Source of the DNA: Spirogloea muscicola
Lineage: Eukaryota; Streptophyta; Zygnematophyceae; Spirogloeales; Spirogloeaceae
Direction of reading: 5' to 3'
Assembly (NCBI GenBank): GCA_009602725.1
Contig: WELB01000130.1
Location: 155,894 to 167,375, forward strand
DNA: 11,482 bases
Positions within the stretch are counted from its first letter, which is position 1. Every line of letters begins with the position of its first letter. Made by a program: the position numbers and the translations under genes. Shown one piece after another: positions 1 through 7,754 of the stretch. The notes below the pieces were generated by a model that saw only the letters and a list, made by a program, of their open reading frames with translations, had not been told where the DNA came from and did not search any database.

Positions 1-34
1 CGGCGGCGGCGGCGACGGCGCGCCGCCGCCGCCG
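1..34. repeat. CGG/CCG inverted repeat in the kinase juxtamembrane exon
   Basis: Bases 1-14 and 21-34 are perfect reverse complements (CGG run against CCG run) around a 6-nt centre. In the kinase reading frame this encodes a Gly-rich then Pro-rich linker (GGGGDGAPPPP). Confidence 0.85.
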
Positions 35-2240
35 GCCTTCAAGCGGGGCGCCATGGCCGCGGGCTTTGGCGTGCTCAAGCTCTTCCAGGGGCCCCTGGCG
101 AGCGCCGGCCTCTCGTACGAGGACCTCCTGCGCGCCGCCGACTACCTCAGCGAGAAGCGCGTCATCGGCCGCGGCGGCTGCGGCACCGTCTACAAGTAAT
201 CTCGACCCTCTGACTGCTGAGAGTAGGAATTAATCACAGTGCTTGTAGTTTGTAATTGATTGACTCTGAGAGGTCTATGTGCTATGGAAGTCAATTACAG
301 TAGTCACAGTTATGCACTGACATGCTATTACTGTTCACCATTGCTATCGGTGAACTGAAAGCCACATTCCTCTCGCGCCCCGTCTCTGGCCGTTCTTGGC
401 ACAGGGCGATGCTGGACGACGGCGCGGCGCTGGCGGTGAAGGTCCTGCACGAGGCGGGGACGACGACCGACAAGGAGTTTGTCGCGGAGCTCGCGGCGCT
501 GGCCAAGGTGCAGCACGCCCACCTCGTGCCGCTGCGCGGCTACTTTGTCTCGGCCTATGACCGCTTCCTCATATACGACTACATGCCTGGTAATTAATCA
601 CTCTGACTTTAAGCTCCAAACTAATGGTCTTGTAATTTTACAAGAGTGTTTCAAGTCCTTTGGCTTTATCATTACTCTGATTTTGAGGTGTCGAAGCCTG
701 ATGTTCTGCCGCTGCCGCCACCACATCCACGATTGGGCCGGTCCTAGCTGTAGGCACATTGAGCTGGCAGCGATGCTGCAAGCACAGCCTGGCCGTTGAG
801 GCCGTGCGCCTCGAGGAGGGGCCAGCATAGCAGCGTAGCACGTCAAGCTCTGACAACTGCGCCGCGCTGCCGCTGCTGCGCAATATGTGCCGGCACAGGC
901 GGCAACCTGGGCTCCGCAGTCCACGCCAACAACGGCGACGACTTCAAGGATTGGCAGGTGGGTCTGGCGTGACATGTCTGGTTATGCTGCAGCCGCTGCC
1001 GCTGTCGCCGCTGCTGTCACCACTGAGTCGATTCAGGGCTTGCCGATGCACGGTGTACGGGGGTCTGACGCCCTGGCGGTCTCGCGGCGTCGAGCACAGA
1101 TGCGGTACAAGGCAGCGCTGGGCACGGCGCGCGGCATCAAGTACCTGCACCATGAGTGCTGCCCGCGTATCATACACCGTGACATCAAGGTGCGCTGAAC
1201 GCCACCTCCACCACCTCCCGGTGCCCATTGGCAGCACACGCGTGATTTGCCGTGGCTGGTATAGTGCCTCGAGCGAGAGCGCCACCGAAGCTGCAGCTGC
1301 TGGTCCTTGGCGTGCAGCCGAGCAACATTCTGCTGGGCAAGGACATGGAGGCTCGAGTTGCAGATTTTGGCCTTGCGCGGCTCATAGACCCGCTGGAAAC
1401 CTGCACAACAACAGATGTTGCAGGTACACAATGGCTAGACACTTGCTCTTAAGTGATGAAGTTTTGCAAAACTTGCATGCCAGATCTTCACGAACTCTTT
1501 GACTGTTTTGTATCAGTATCAGTACCACATTGCAGTTTTGTCATTGCAGTTTTTATATGTGAAAGACCTGTCTCTCAGTATAGCCTTTGGTGAAGCTGAA
1601 CTTGACATGCTCTGCCCAATACGAATGACGTCAAGCCCTTGGTGGCAGGCACTGTGGGCTACCTGGCGCCTGAATGCTCGCAAATGGGGCGGTACACCGA
1701 GAAGAGCGACGTATTCAGGTGAATGTGTCAGCCGATAGCTCCAAGACGAACAATAAGACCTAACAGGCTACAACTGCAAGGCATCAACCTAGTTGCCAAC
1801 GACTAATGGAGCTTGCATGCTGACAATCACTTTTGGAAGCTTTACTGCTGATTGCCAACAATTTCCTATTACTGATCCTACACTACACGACCGCCTGCAG
1901 CTTTGGCGTGGTCCTGCTGCAGCTGCTGACGGGCAAGCGGCCAATGGACCCGTACTTCTCAGACGAGGGCGTGGGCGACCTCATGACGTGGGTTGCCAGC
2001 GGCCTACGTGACGGCCTGCTGCTGGACATAATAGATGCTAGCTTGGAAATTGTGGGGTCAGCGGAGATGGAGGAGATTGTGGGCGCGCTCAGAGTGGCAC
2101 TGCTGTGCACTGCCGAGGCCCCGGCGCGGCGGCCGACCATGGAGGATGCTGTGTACATGCTCGAGAACTTGCGCGAGTTCGGCGCGCGCGCCGGCAACTC
2201 GCCCTCCCACTGGGTGCTCCGCCGCTCTACCAGCATTTGA
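1..2240 (+). CDS. Receptor-like protein kinase (RLK/Pelle family), 3' part: kinase domain and C-tail, 7 exons, 5'-partial
   Basis: Serine/threonine kinase domain of a plant-type receptor-like kinase, expected to sit on the cytoplasmic side of the plasma membrane. Exons: 1-195 (reading frame starts at base 2), 405-589, 899-957, 1100-1189, 1318-1423, 1649-1718, 1901-2240 (stop TGA 2238-2240). Every intron is GT..CAG and every junction keeps frame, giving 347 visible residues. All catalytic motifs are present: glycine loop GRGGCG (56-61), AVK lysine (K77), helix-C glutamate (E93), HRDIKPSN (172-179), DFG (192-194), APE (218-220), and the D232/G237 pair of subdomain IX. It is an RD kinase and should be active. 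Upstream of the kinase is a juxtamembrane stretch with YEDLLRAAD, the usual position of such a motif in LRR-RLKs. No start codon, signal peptide or transmembrane segment is visible, so the ectodomain lies to the left of the window; its type (LRR or other) is inferred only from kinase similarity. Six introns inside the kinase domain is unusually many for a land-plant LRR-RLK. Confidence 0.9.
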
Positions 2241-2927
2241 GCCTCCCCAGCAGTGCACTTTTGCCAGGCGCGCAGCCGCCATGGCTGCCGCAAGCCCCTG
2301 CCGCGGCGTGCACTGACTACGTCTGTCGCTCTGAACTTGGTCACGATGACGCCTCACTGTTGTATGTACAATCAAATTTCATTCTTTCACTGATACAAAC
2401 CCATAGGCATGGGCCCATCACCGTAGGCATGGGCCCCTCAAGCCCTGCAGAAGCAGCAAAATAAGAACCATTCAGGAGCACGCTAAGGCCTTCCCATGCA
2501 GCCGCCTCGAGAAGGGCCGCAATCTGAAGGGAAAGACAATCTGCTTCGTACTTCATGATGTGACTAATGTTTAACAAAAACGGAACAGTAATTAGCCTCT
2601 ATCGTGATACTTCTTCTTGCGAGCCCCACCTTTATGTGCTATTGTGGCACAAGCATGATAGTGCAGTCCTAGCACTGGCCAGTGAGATCACACAGACGCC
2701 AGTCATCAGCTTATGGACAAGTGGAGGTGATGCTGGCACCAACCGAGGCTGCGTCTTGCAAGCTCAGAAGCGGCACACGTTCCACGTAATGTCATTCGCG
2801 CAAATAACAGCCTTGCCATCGAAAGGCAGCCCAGGAGCATGCCCGCAGCAAGCCGAGCGCCGCCGAAGCTGCTGCCATAACAGCAGTGGCGGAGGTCAGC
2901 GTGCCTGGCACACCCCCGGCGCCGCCG
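2241..2927. other. Convergent intergenic spacer between the kinase and PHF5A genes
   Basis: The kinase gene ends on the + strand and PHF5A ends on the - strand, so this 687-nt stretch must hold both 3' UTRs and terminators. I see no clear AATAAA signal on either strand and no green-algal TGTAA-type signal I would trust. An imperfect 20-nt tandem duplication lies at 2403-2442. The open frames crossing the spacer show no family resemblance and run into other genes. Confidence 0.7.
2403..2442. repeat. Imperfect 20-nt tandem duplication
   Basis: The 13-mer TAGGCATGGGCCC occurs at 2404-2416 and again at 2424-2436, exactly 20 nt apart, with partial similarity in the remaining bases. It lies in the 3' flank of the kinase gene. 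Confidence 0.75.
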
Positions 2928-3757
2928 CTACCTCTTCTTGAACCCGTACTTCTTGCGCTCGTAGAACAGGTCAGTCTTGGCGCTACCGAGGTTCACAATC
3001 TTGGGGCACCCATCCCGATCCTTCTCCTGCTGCGTGCACTCCTTGCAATAATACGCGTCGGAGATGCCGGGCCCTCCGCAGATGACGCACCGCCCCTGTT
3101 GCTCGGCATGAGCGTGAGAGAGGTGAGAGATCTGTCAGCTCTATGACACGGTCCCCAGCCGGACTTACGCCTGGCGGCGCTGAGCAACCGCCAAGGTGGC
3201 AGCCGAGTACACAAGAAGGCAGCCGAGTACACAAGACTATGTGAGACAAGCGCTAAGTGGAAAGATTGTACATGTCTTAGTTAGACCTCATACTCCGTTC
3301 TCCATCACCACTCTATCCTTATCAGATCGTGGTTAGCGGCAAGACAACGTCCTGTTTGTGGCTGCTGCAGTGACGAGCAGTGGTGGGGCAAGCAGCGCAG
3401 CTTGCAAGTTACAATAGTCTACCAAAATCAGTGCCTTAAGTCCTGCTGTTTGCTTCTAAGAGAACTCCATATCACCAAATCAGTGCCCTTGTGTCTCCTA
3501 GACAACCCCAAACCCATCTCGAGACCTACAAACCCATCTCGGAACCCATCTCGGCGCCTGCAGCCATGGCGCCTGCGACGGCAGAGCCGCACCTGGTAGG
3601 AGCCGTAGTTGCACTCGTCGCAGATGCGGACGAGCGTGGCGGGGCGGACGTACGAGTCGCAGACGACGCACTTGCCGTCGCACTTCTCGCACAGCCGCCC
3701 GATGGCGATGCCCGGCTGCTTGCGGCACATGATCAGGTCCGGGTGGTGCTTCGCCAT
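2928..3757 (-). CDS. PHF5A: PHF5A / Rds3 homologue, zinc-finger subunit of the SF3b splicing complex, 2 exons
   Basis: PHF5A is a small, almost invariant subunit of SF3b in U2 snRNP. It packs against SF3B1 and helps form the pocket that recognises the branch-point adenosine, so it acts in the nucleus. Exon 1 is 3757-3593 and exon 2 is 3095-2928 (stop TAG), separated by a 497-nt intron with donor GTGCGG and acceptor CAACAG. The spliced protein is 110 residues, the same length as the human protein. The start is the first true ATG in frame and gives the family N-terminus MAKHHPDLI. Cysteines at 11, 23, 26, 30, 33, 46, 49, 58, 61, 72, 75 and 85 match the family's zinc-binding pattern. Tyr36, known from SF3b-inhibitor resistance work, is present. 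Residues such as [13 protein letters not shown] and [10 protein letters not shown] are plant-like. Residue 40 is alanine where human and most plant proteins have cysteine. The C-terminal KKYGFKKR is intact. The gene looks fully functional. Confidence 0.97.
3198..3236. repeat. 20-nt tandem duplication inside the PHF5A intron
   Basis: A 20-nt unit beginning GGCAGCCGAGTACACAAGA occurs at 3198-3217 and again from 3218 with no spacer; the second copy is exact for 19 nt. It is intronic and well away from both splice sites. Confidence 0.85.
3511..3553. repeat. Three copies of AACCCATCTCG
   Basis: The 11-mer AACCCATCTCG occurs at 3511-3521, 3531-3541 and 3543-3553, near the 5' end of the PHF5A intron as transcribed. 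Spacing is irregular (20 then 12 nt). It could be a decayed short tandem repeat; no function is evident. Confidence 0.75.
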
Positions 3758-4109
3758 GCCGCCCGCCGGCGGCGGCAACGGCGGCGGCCGCCGCGGGAGT
3801 CCCTCAGCGCCGCGGCCGCTTCAGCGCCCTCGCCGCGAGCCGGCTTCTCGCCGCCGCCGCTGNGCTCTCCCAGAAAGCTCCAGGCCTCCGTTGAATCCGC
3901 GTATCGCCAGATTTGGCTTCACGGTCCAAACTCGCCTATACTTGGCGGATCAAGCCCCCCCGGTCCGCCGCAGCGCAAGAATATGAGCATGTGGTGATCG
4001 ACCGCGGTGACCCGTTGGTGATCGACCGCGGTGACCCGTTTATCTTCACTCGCTTGAAGGCGATGTTCTAGATTTTTATTGCTGTGCTTGTCCTCTTACT
4101 TGGCTACTT
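3758..4109. other. 5' flank of PHF5A with an ambiguous base
   Basis: This stretch should carry the 5' UTR and promoter of the - strand PHF5A gene. The proximal 130 nt are very GC-rich with CCG/CGG runs, and position 3863 is an unresolved N. A tight 24-nt tandem duplication lies at 3993-4040. I see no convincing TATA box at a sensible distance, so a GC-rich, TATA-less promoter is the simplest reading. Confidence 0.6.
3993..4040. repeat. Exact 24-nt tandem duplication in the PHF5A upstream region
   Basis: Two identical adjacent 24-nt units, 3993-4016 and 4017-4040, each containing the palindromic core ACCGCGGT followed by GACCCG. They lie about 240 nt upstream of the PHF5A start, so they could duplicate a promoter element, but no known factor site is recognised. 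Confidence 0.9.
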
Positions 4110-4469
4110 AGGCTCTCCATCACTTAAAATGCGTCTTCTGCTTGCAAGTGGCCTGCAGGACTGCGAGGCCCACCACGGCTGCTGTGGTGTTGACGTCCTG
4201 ACTGTCACCGAGCTTGGCGTTTGGAGCTTACTCGGATGTGGGCTGCCGGAGCCGCAGCGCATTGTGCCGGGATCTCTGCATGGGCTGGACCTCAACGCTA
4301 TGCAAAACAATCGGCTGGCAGACATAGCTGCTCGGGCAGCTAGTGGATGCACTCTTGTTGAGCAAGTCCTGTGCAGACAAAGTTTGCGGTGGCCAGGCCA
4401 CCTGCGGAGCTGTCTTTTAAACGACCTGAGGGGATGCGTGGAGAGTTCGGAAGGTCAGCACGCGGCCAT
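4110..4469 (+). repeat. Dispersed repeat, copy A (unclassified family)
   Basis: About 360 nt matching 8365-8753 in the same orientation, with roughly three quarters identity by eye in the best blocks and several small indels. Shared landmarks include GCCTGCAGGACTGC, TCTGCATGGGCTGGAC, GTGCAGACAA, GGAGCTGTCTTT (GCAGAGCTGTCTTT in copy B) and the 3' end CAGCACGCGGCCAT. No terminal inverted repeats, poly-A tail or target-site duplication could be recognised. The open frames crossing it are not conserved between the copies because indels change the frame, so it is treated as non-coding. It may be a short non-autonomous element or part of a larger one. Confidence 0.8.
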
Positions 4470-4750
4470 GTCATGCCACAGGACGTCGATTGCCATACAA
4501 CGTCGATAGGTCAGATTGCAGAACATCAAGTGACGTGTCAAGGTCTATGGGAAGCAGGAACAGCCATTCACACTATTTACAGAATCATAGCACCTATTTA
4601 CAGAATCATAGCACCAATCAATATTAGTGCTAGAGTTGTTAACTGGATAGCCAAAACAGGAATTAAGACAAAATGAATCCATACTAGTGGCAACATAACG
4701 AATTGAATTCTTGACTCTCCGCCGCCGTTTCCGCTGGCCCAGTGACGGCC
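4470..4750. other. Spacer between dispersed repeat copy A and the 4751 open frame
   Basis: No gene is recognised here. It is AT-richer than its surroundings and holds the 21-nt tandem duplication at 4573-4614 and two occurrences of ACGTCGAT near 4483 and 4501. Confidence 0.6.
4573..4614. repeat. Exact 21-nt tandem duplication
   Basis: Two identical adjacent 21-nt units, 4573-4593 and 4594-4614, containing TTTACAGAATCATAGCAC. They lie in AT-richer spacer DNA just right of dispersed repeat copy A. No function is suggested. Confidence 0.9.
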
Positions 4751-5035
4751 ATGGCCCCTGAGAGCAAGGGCGACGCTTCTCCGCTGGCCCTTGGCCCGCT
4801 CGAGCGCCCCTCAGACGACAACGTCGTCGCGCAGCGCATCACTGCCGAGCTGGCTCGCCTCCTGACAGACGCAGTGCCGCTGCCCACGGCTTCTCCGTCA
4901 CGGGACGAAGACCCACGCAGTGTTCCCACGGCGGTCGGAGGTCTTGCTGAGGTGTCGCGCGCTGAGTGGAAAAGACCCGTTTCACAGGAGGTCGCGCGCC
5001 GGACATCCACCCTGGCTCCACGCCAGCGCACGTGA
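4751..5035 (+). CDS. Unrecognised 94-codon open frame, possibly a gene fragment
   Basis: ATG at 4751 in a good eukaryotic start context (GCCATGG), running to TGA at 5033. The frame is rich in G/C at third positions, like the real exons nearby, and encodes a hydrophilic protein starting MAPESKGDASPLALGPLE, with a short helix-like stretch AQRITAELARLLTDAV. I recognise no domain. It lies on the strand opposite the Harbinger fossil to its right. PIF/Harbinger elements often carry a second, Myb-like gene, but I see no Myb signature. It could also be the first exon of an unrelated gene captured by rearrangement, or a chance open frame in GC-rich DNA. Confidence 0.25.
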   Translation: MAPESKGDASPLALGPLERPSDDNVVAQRITAELARLLTDAVPLPTASPSRDEDPRSVPTAVGGLAEVSRAEWKRPVSQEVARRTSTLAPRQRT

Positions 5036-5052
5036 AGCGATGACGCGGCCCA

Positions 5053-5100
5053 CCGTTTGCCACTCTGGCCCCCCGTTTGACACGGTGGCTCGCCGTTTGC
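5053..5100. repeat. Three CCGTTTG motifs at exact 20-bp spacing
   Basis: The heptamer CCGTTTG occurs at 5053-5059, 5073-5079 and 5093-5099. The sequence between is not otherwise well conserved. It sits between the 4751 open frame and the strong hairpin at 5108. Exact spacing suggests either a degenerate 20-bp tandem repeat or evenly phased protein-binding sites. Confidence 0.6.
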
Positions 5101-5107
5101 GGGGGGA

Positions 5108-5152
5108 GCGCGCGGATTTGTGCCGGGGTAGACCCCGGCACGAAACGCGCGC
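5108..5152. repeat. Strong GC-rich inverted repeat (hairpin)
   Basis: A perfect 10-bp stem, GTGCCGGGGT (5120-5129) against ACCCCGGCAC (5132-5141), closes on a 2-nt centre. It is extended outward by TTT/AAA pairing and a further perfect 7-bp arm GCGCGCG (5108-5114) against CGCGCGC (5146-5152), with small bulges. As DNA it is a near-palindrome able to extrude a cruciform. It lies just right of the 20-bp CCGTTTG series and 90 nt left of the GGGA microsatellite. Confidence 0.85.
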
Positions 5153-5236
5153 TTTGGGAGGATGGCGGCAGAGCCAATCGACGGCTGCCACGCACACGCG
5201 CGCCCCCGCGCCAAAATGTGTCGATTCGAAGTTCGG

Positions 5237-5282
5237 TGAGGGAGGAGGGAGGGAGGGAGGGAGGGAGGGAGGGAGGAGGGGC
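5237..5282 (+). repeat. (GGGA)n microsatellite, G-quadruplex-capable
   Basis: An almost pure run of GGGA units with flanking GGA interruptions. The + strand has many more than four closely spaced GGG runs, enough for several alternative G-quadruplexes. It lies about 75 nt left of the point where recognisable transposase sequence ends. Confidence 0.9.
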
Positions 5283-5356
5283 TCCTCGCCCGCCTGCCCT
5301 CTCTGCGCGCACTTCTCTCTGCGCTCCCCCCGCCTGTGCGCTCCCCCGCCTGGGCC

Positions 5357-5953
5357 ATGTTTCTTGGGTCCGATGATGGAGAGGTGGCTGCCGTCCACAG
5401 CTCCCATGATGCACGGTATTCCCCTCAGCTCCTCAAAGTCTGCAGCGATGCCTGCCATCTGTTCACGTGTGGGCCATCGCACGTACAATGGGAGTAGCTC
5501 CTTCTCGATGGCCTCTAAGACCTCCATAATAATCTTGCATGTCGTGGACGTTCCTAGACCGAAAAGGTCAGCGATCACGTTGAGATACCTCCCGCTTGCA
5601 AGACGATGGTGTGACTGGTATGCGCACCTCCACTGGCACCGCCTTCCGCATATTGGTGTCATGGCGTTGTAATGAGGGCCCCAGTTTTTGACAGAGTATT
5701 TGGAAGGTGTGTCGTGACACTCTTACTCGAGATTTGAATAAGCCCTCATCGTAACCATGCATCAGAGTGTGGGCGTAAGTCGTTGACCTTTCGTAGGACC
5801 AAAGACGTCTTCTCTTTGCTTGGTGCTCAGACGCCTTCCTCTCTTGCTCCCAAATGAGCAATTCAACTCCTCGTCAAGGGCGATGTTGACGTCTAAGAAG
5901 ATGAACATCATTAGCACCACCAGGAGTGCTATCACAATCCCTTCTTGCTCCAT
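5357..5953 (-). pseudogene. Truncated, frameshifted PIF/Harbinger (HARBI1-like) transposase
   Basis: PIF/Harbinger transposases are DDE enzymes that cut and paste their element. This relic reads from ATG 5953-5951 (MEQEGIVIALLVVLMM) leftward. Three blocks match the family: a basic N-terminal region with RVSRHTFQILCQKLGPSL (second frame, about 5860-5620), then RLASGRYLNVIADLFGLGTS, then GIPCIMGAVDGSHLSI containing the first catalytic aspartate (about 5620-5360). The reading frame shifts near 5870 and back near 5620, so no continuous protein exists. After GPKKH, near 5357, similarity stops; the regions carrying the second aspartate and the glutamate are absent. The left side is replaced by GC-rich and microsatellite sequence. 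No clear terminal inverted repeats or 3-bp target duplication were found. A spliced functional gene is unlikely, because the catalytic half is missing. Confidence 0.85.
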
Positions 5954-5976
5954 GTCTGCACAAGCAGACGATGGAG
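5948..5976. repeat. Short hairpin overlapping the transposase start codon
   Basis: CTCCATGTCTGC (5948-5959) pairs with GCAGACGATGGAG (5964-5976) around a 4-nt ACAA loop: 12 bp with one bulged base. The transposase ATG (5953-5951 on the - strand) lies in the stem. It might be sub-terminal element structure or chance. Confidence 0.7.
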
Positions 5977-6028
5977 AAGTTTATAGCTGAGGCTTGTATG
6001 CGAACTTTCACAATCCTCAAACTTGTCC

Positions 6029-6770
6029 CAGCTCACTCGCAACCGGCATGTGACTTGGCACGCCCGCAAAGCTTGCAAACTGTCGACACAATGCGTGCAA
6101 TGGTACGTGGGAGAATGGCAGTGCTCTTTGCGTGAGTTCAGGAATCGGCGGTGCAACTGAAGGCTGGTCCAGCCGCCTGCAAAATCCATCCAGCCACAAG
6201 TTGGCTCAGCAACGGACGGGCGGGCATGACTCGGCACGCCCGCAAAGCTTGCAAATTGTCGATACAATGCGTGCAATAGTACCTGGAAGAGCGACAGTGC
6301 TCTTTGCTTGAGTTCAGGAATCGGCGGTGCAATTGAACGCCGGTCCACCCGCCTGCAAAATCCATCCAGCCACAAGTTGGCTCAGCAACGGACGGGCGGG
6401 CATGACTTGGCACGCTCGCAAAGCTTGCACACTGTCGACACAACGCGTGCAAACATACCTGGGAGAGCGACAGCGCTCTTTGCGTGAGTTCAGGATCGGC
6501 GGTGCAACTGAAGGCCGGTCCAGCCGCCTGCAGAGTCCATCCAGCCACAAGTTGGCTCAGCAACGGACGGGCGGGTATGACTTGGCACGCTCGCAAAGCT
6601 TGCACACTGTCGACATAACGCGTGCAAACATACCTGGGAGAGCGGCAGTGCTGTTTGCTCGCGTTCAGGAATCGGCGGTGCAACTGAATGCCGGTCCAGC
6701 CGCCTGCAAAGTCCCTGCAGGCACAGGATGAGTCAGCAACTCATGGCGGGCTTGTTTGGCGGCGTGCCCG
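6029..6770. repeat. 176-bp tandem repeat array, four copies plus a degenerate fifth start
   Basis: The anchor GACTTGGCACGC (with small variants) occurs at 6052, 6228, 6404 and 6579, and in degenerate form at 6754, giving periods of 176, 176, 175 and 175. Each unit contains a HindIII site next to TGTCGA, a GCTCTTTGC(G/T)TGAGTTCAGGA-like block, GGTCCAGCCGCCTGCA and CAGCCACAAGTTGGCTCAGC. Copies 1 and 2 share variants that differ from those of copies 3 and 4, suggesting stepwise duplication. The 5' edge is blurred by a small deletion near 6040, and the last copy decays after about 6770. The unit length is not a multiple of three, so the array does not encode a peptide repeat. It begins about 75 bp right of the Harbinger fossil. 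Confidence 0.92.
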
Positions 6771-7573
6771 CTATGCCCTCGGCGTACGCGGTGCAGCGCT
6801 TGTGGCAGCCACCCGCAGTTGCTGATTGCACCCCCATGCGAGCACCAGCGTTGACGCACTGCCGCTGTTGTTCTCCTCGCAGCGCGAGCTTGCAGGTTGG
6901 AGGTTGCGACGAAGAAGGCAGGTCGCAAGTGGCTGCGGAATCTCTGCAGCCGGCAGTGCTCGTGCAGCACACTCGCAGTGGCCTTGCGCTTGCGCGTCCG
7001 CGTGCCACCGCCGGCGGCGTCCACAGCGGGCGCGCCCGCCCTGCCCGTGCCGCCTGCGCTCGGTAAGCCAGTCGCAAGCAGTGGGAGTGGGAGCAGTTGC
7101 CTTGCTTCTCTTCTCGTCCACCACCGCGGCGCGCACCTGCTCCCGCATTGCGGCAGGCGGAGCGCCGAGCTGGTGTGGCGGCTGGGCGCCCGGCGACCTC
7201 CGCCACGTATTGGTCATCCGACCTCGACCTCGACCTTTTCGTGAGAAGGGGGGGCCAGACCCACCGGACCGCCCGGGTGCGCCCCATTGCTTTCTCGCAA
7301 CATTCCCAACGTGAAAGAGATTGCGAGACAAGCCACACGCACAGTGCAAAGAACATGAGTTTGTCACGAAGTCAAGAAATGCCATCAAAAGCTCGATGCA
7401 GTATCGCACAAATGTTGATGAAACAGTAGTCCGCAACAGCCTCTGAGCAGCTCGAGACGATGGTCGACAGCTGCACATTGACACAAGCACGGTCTTCGAC
7501 ATACCAAGTGTGACCTGGTGACGCAACTGGATGCGGAGCACCTCGGAGTAGGCTCTCTGCGACTGACTGACGC

Positions 7574-7611
7574 AGCGGCGGCAACGGCGGCGGCGGCGGC
7601 GGCGGCGTCGG
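7574..7611. repeat. (CGG)n trinucleotide tract
   Basis: A pure CGG run from 7585 to 7607 (between seven and eight units), flanked by interrupted units on the left. It sits in sequence with no confirmed gene. Confidence 0.85.
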
Positions 7612-7727
7612 TGACAGAAGCGGCACAAGGTTGGCAATCAGTCAGCTCGAGAGACTGGGCCGACACGACTGCTCGGCTCCAGCCTTCCACACTCGTTTTT
7701 GCTCAGTCCGGCAATCAACCGCATCGT

Positions 7728-7754
7728 CTCCCGGGGCAGGCTCCCGGGGCAGGC
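7728..7754. repeat. 13-bp tandem duplication CTCCCGGGGCAGG
   Basis: CTCCCGGGGCAGG occurs twice in direct succession. Each unit includes a CCCGGG palindrome. Confidence 0.85.

Noticed and set aside
885-1502. 205-codon + strand open frame overlapping the kinase gene
   Set aside because: It crosses two kinase exons in the wrong frame and their introns; the spliced kinase explains this sequence.
2567-2941. 124-codon + strand open frame in the convergent spacer
   Set aside because: No recognisable domain, and its 3' end is antisense to the PHF5A last exon.
4684-5358. 224-codon - strand open frame as the missing half of the transposase
   Set aside because: It lacks the second Asp and Glu motifs or any other PIF/Harbinger block, and contains the translated microsatellite (SLPPSLPPS).
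4920-5672. 250-codon + strand open frame
   Set aside because: It is antisense to the Harbinger transposase and runs through the GGGA microsatellite; it looks like a shadow of the transposase.
5932-6683. Long - strand open frames (up to 181 codons) across the 176-bp array with repeated Cys/Arg-rich peptides
   Set aside because: The unit is 176 bp, not a multiple of three, so successive copies are read in different frames. The openness follows from repetition of one low-stop sequence, with no family resemblance.
6029-6770. CRISPR-like array
   Set aside because: The whole 176-bp unit is repeated with no unique spacers, and the genome is eukaryotic.
6771-7637. 288-codon - strand open frame, and overlapping + strand frames from 6728 and 6897
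   Set aside because: The 288-codon frame begins at a non-ATG codon. The sequence is Arg/Ala-rich low complexity, with equally long frames on both strands, typical of GC-rich non-coding DNA. A spliced gene is not excluded but not supported.
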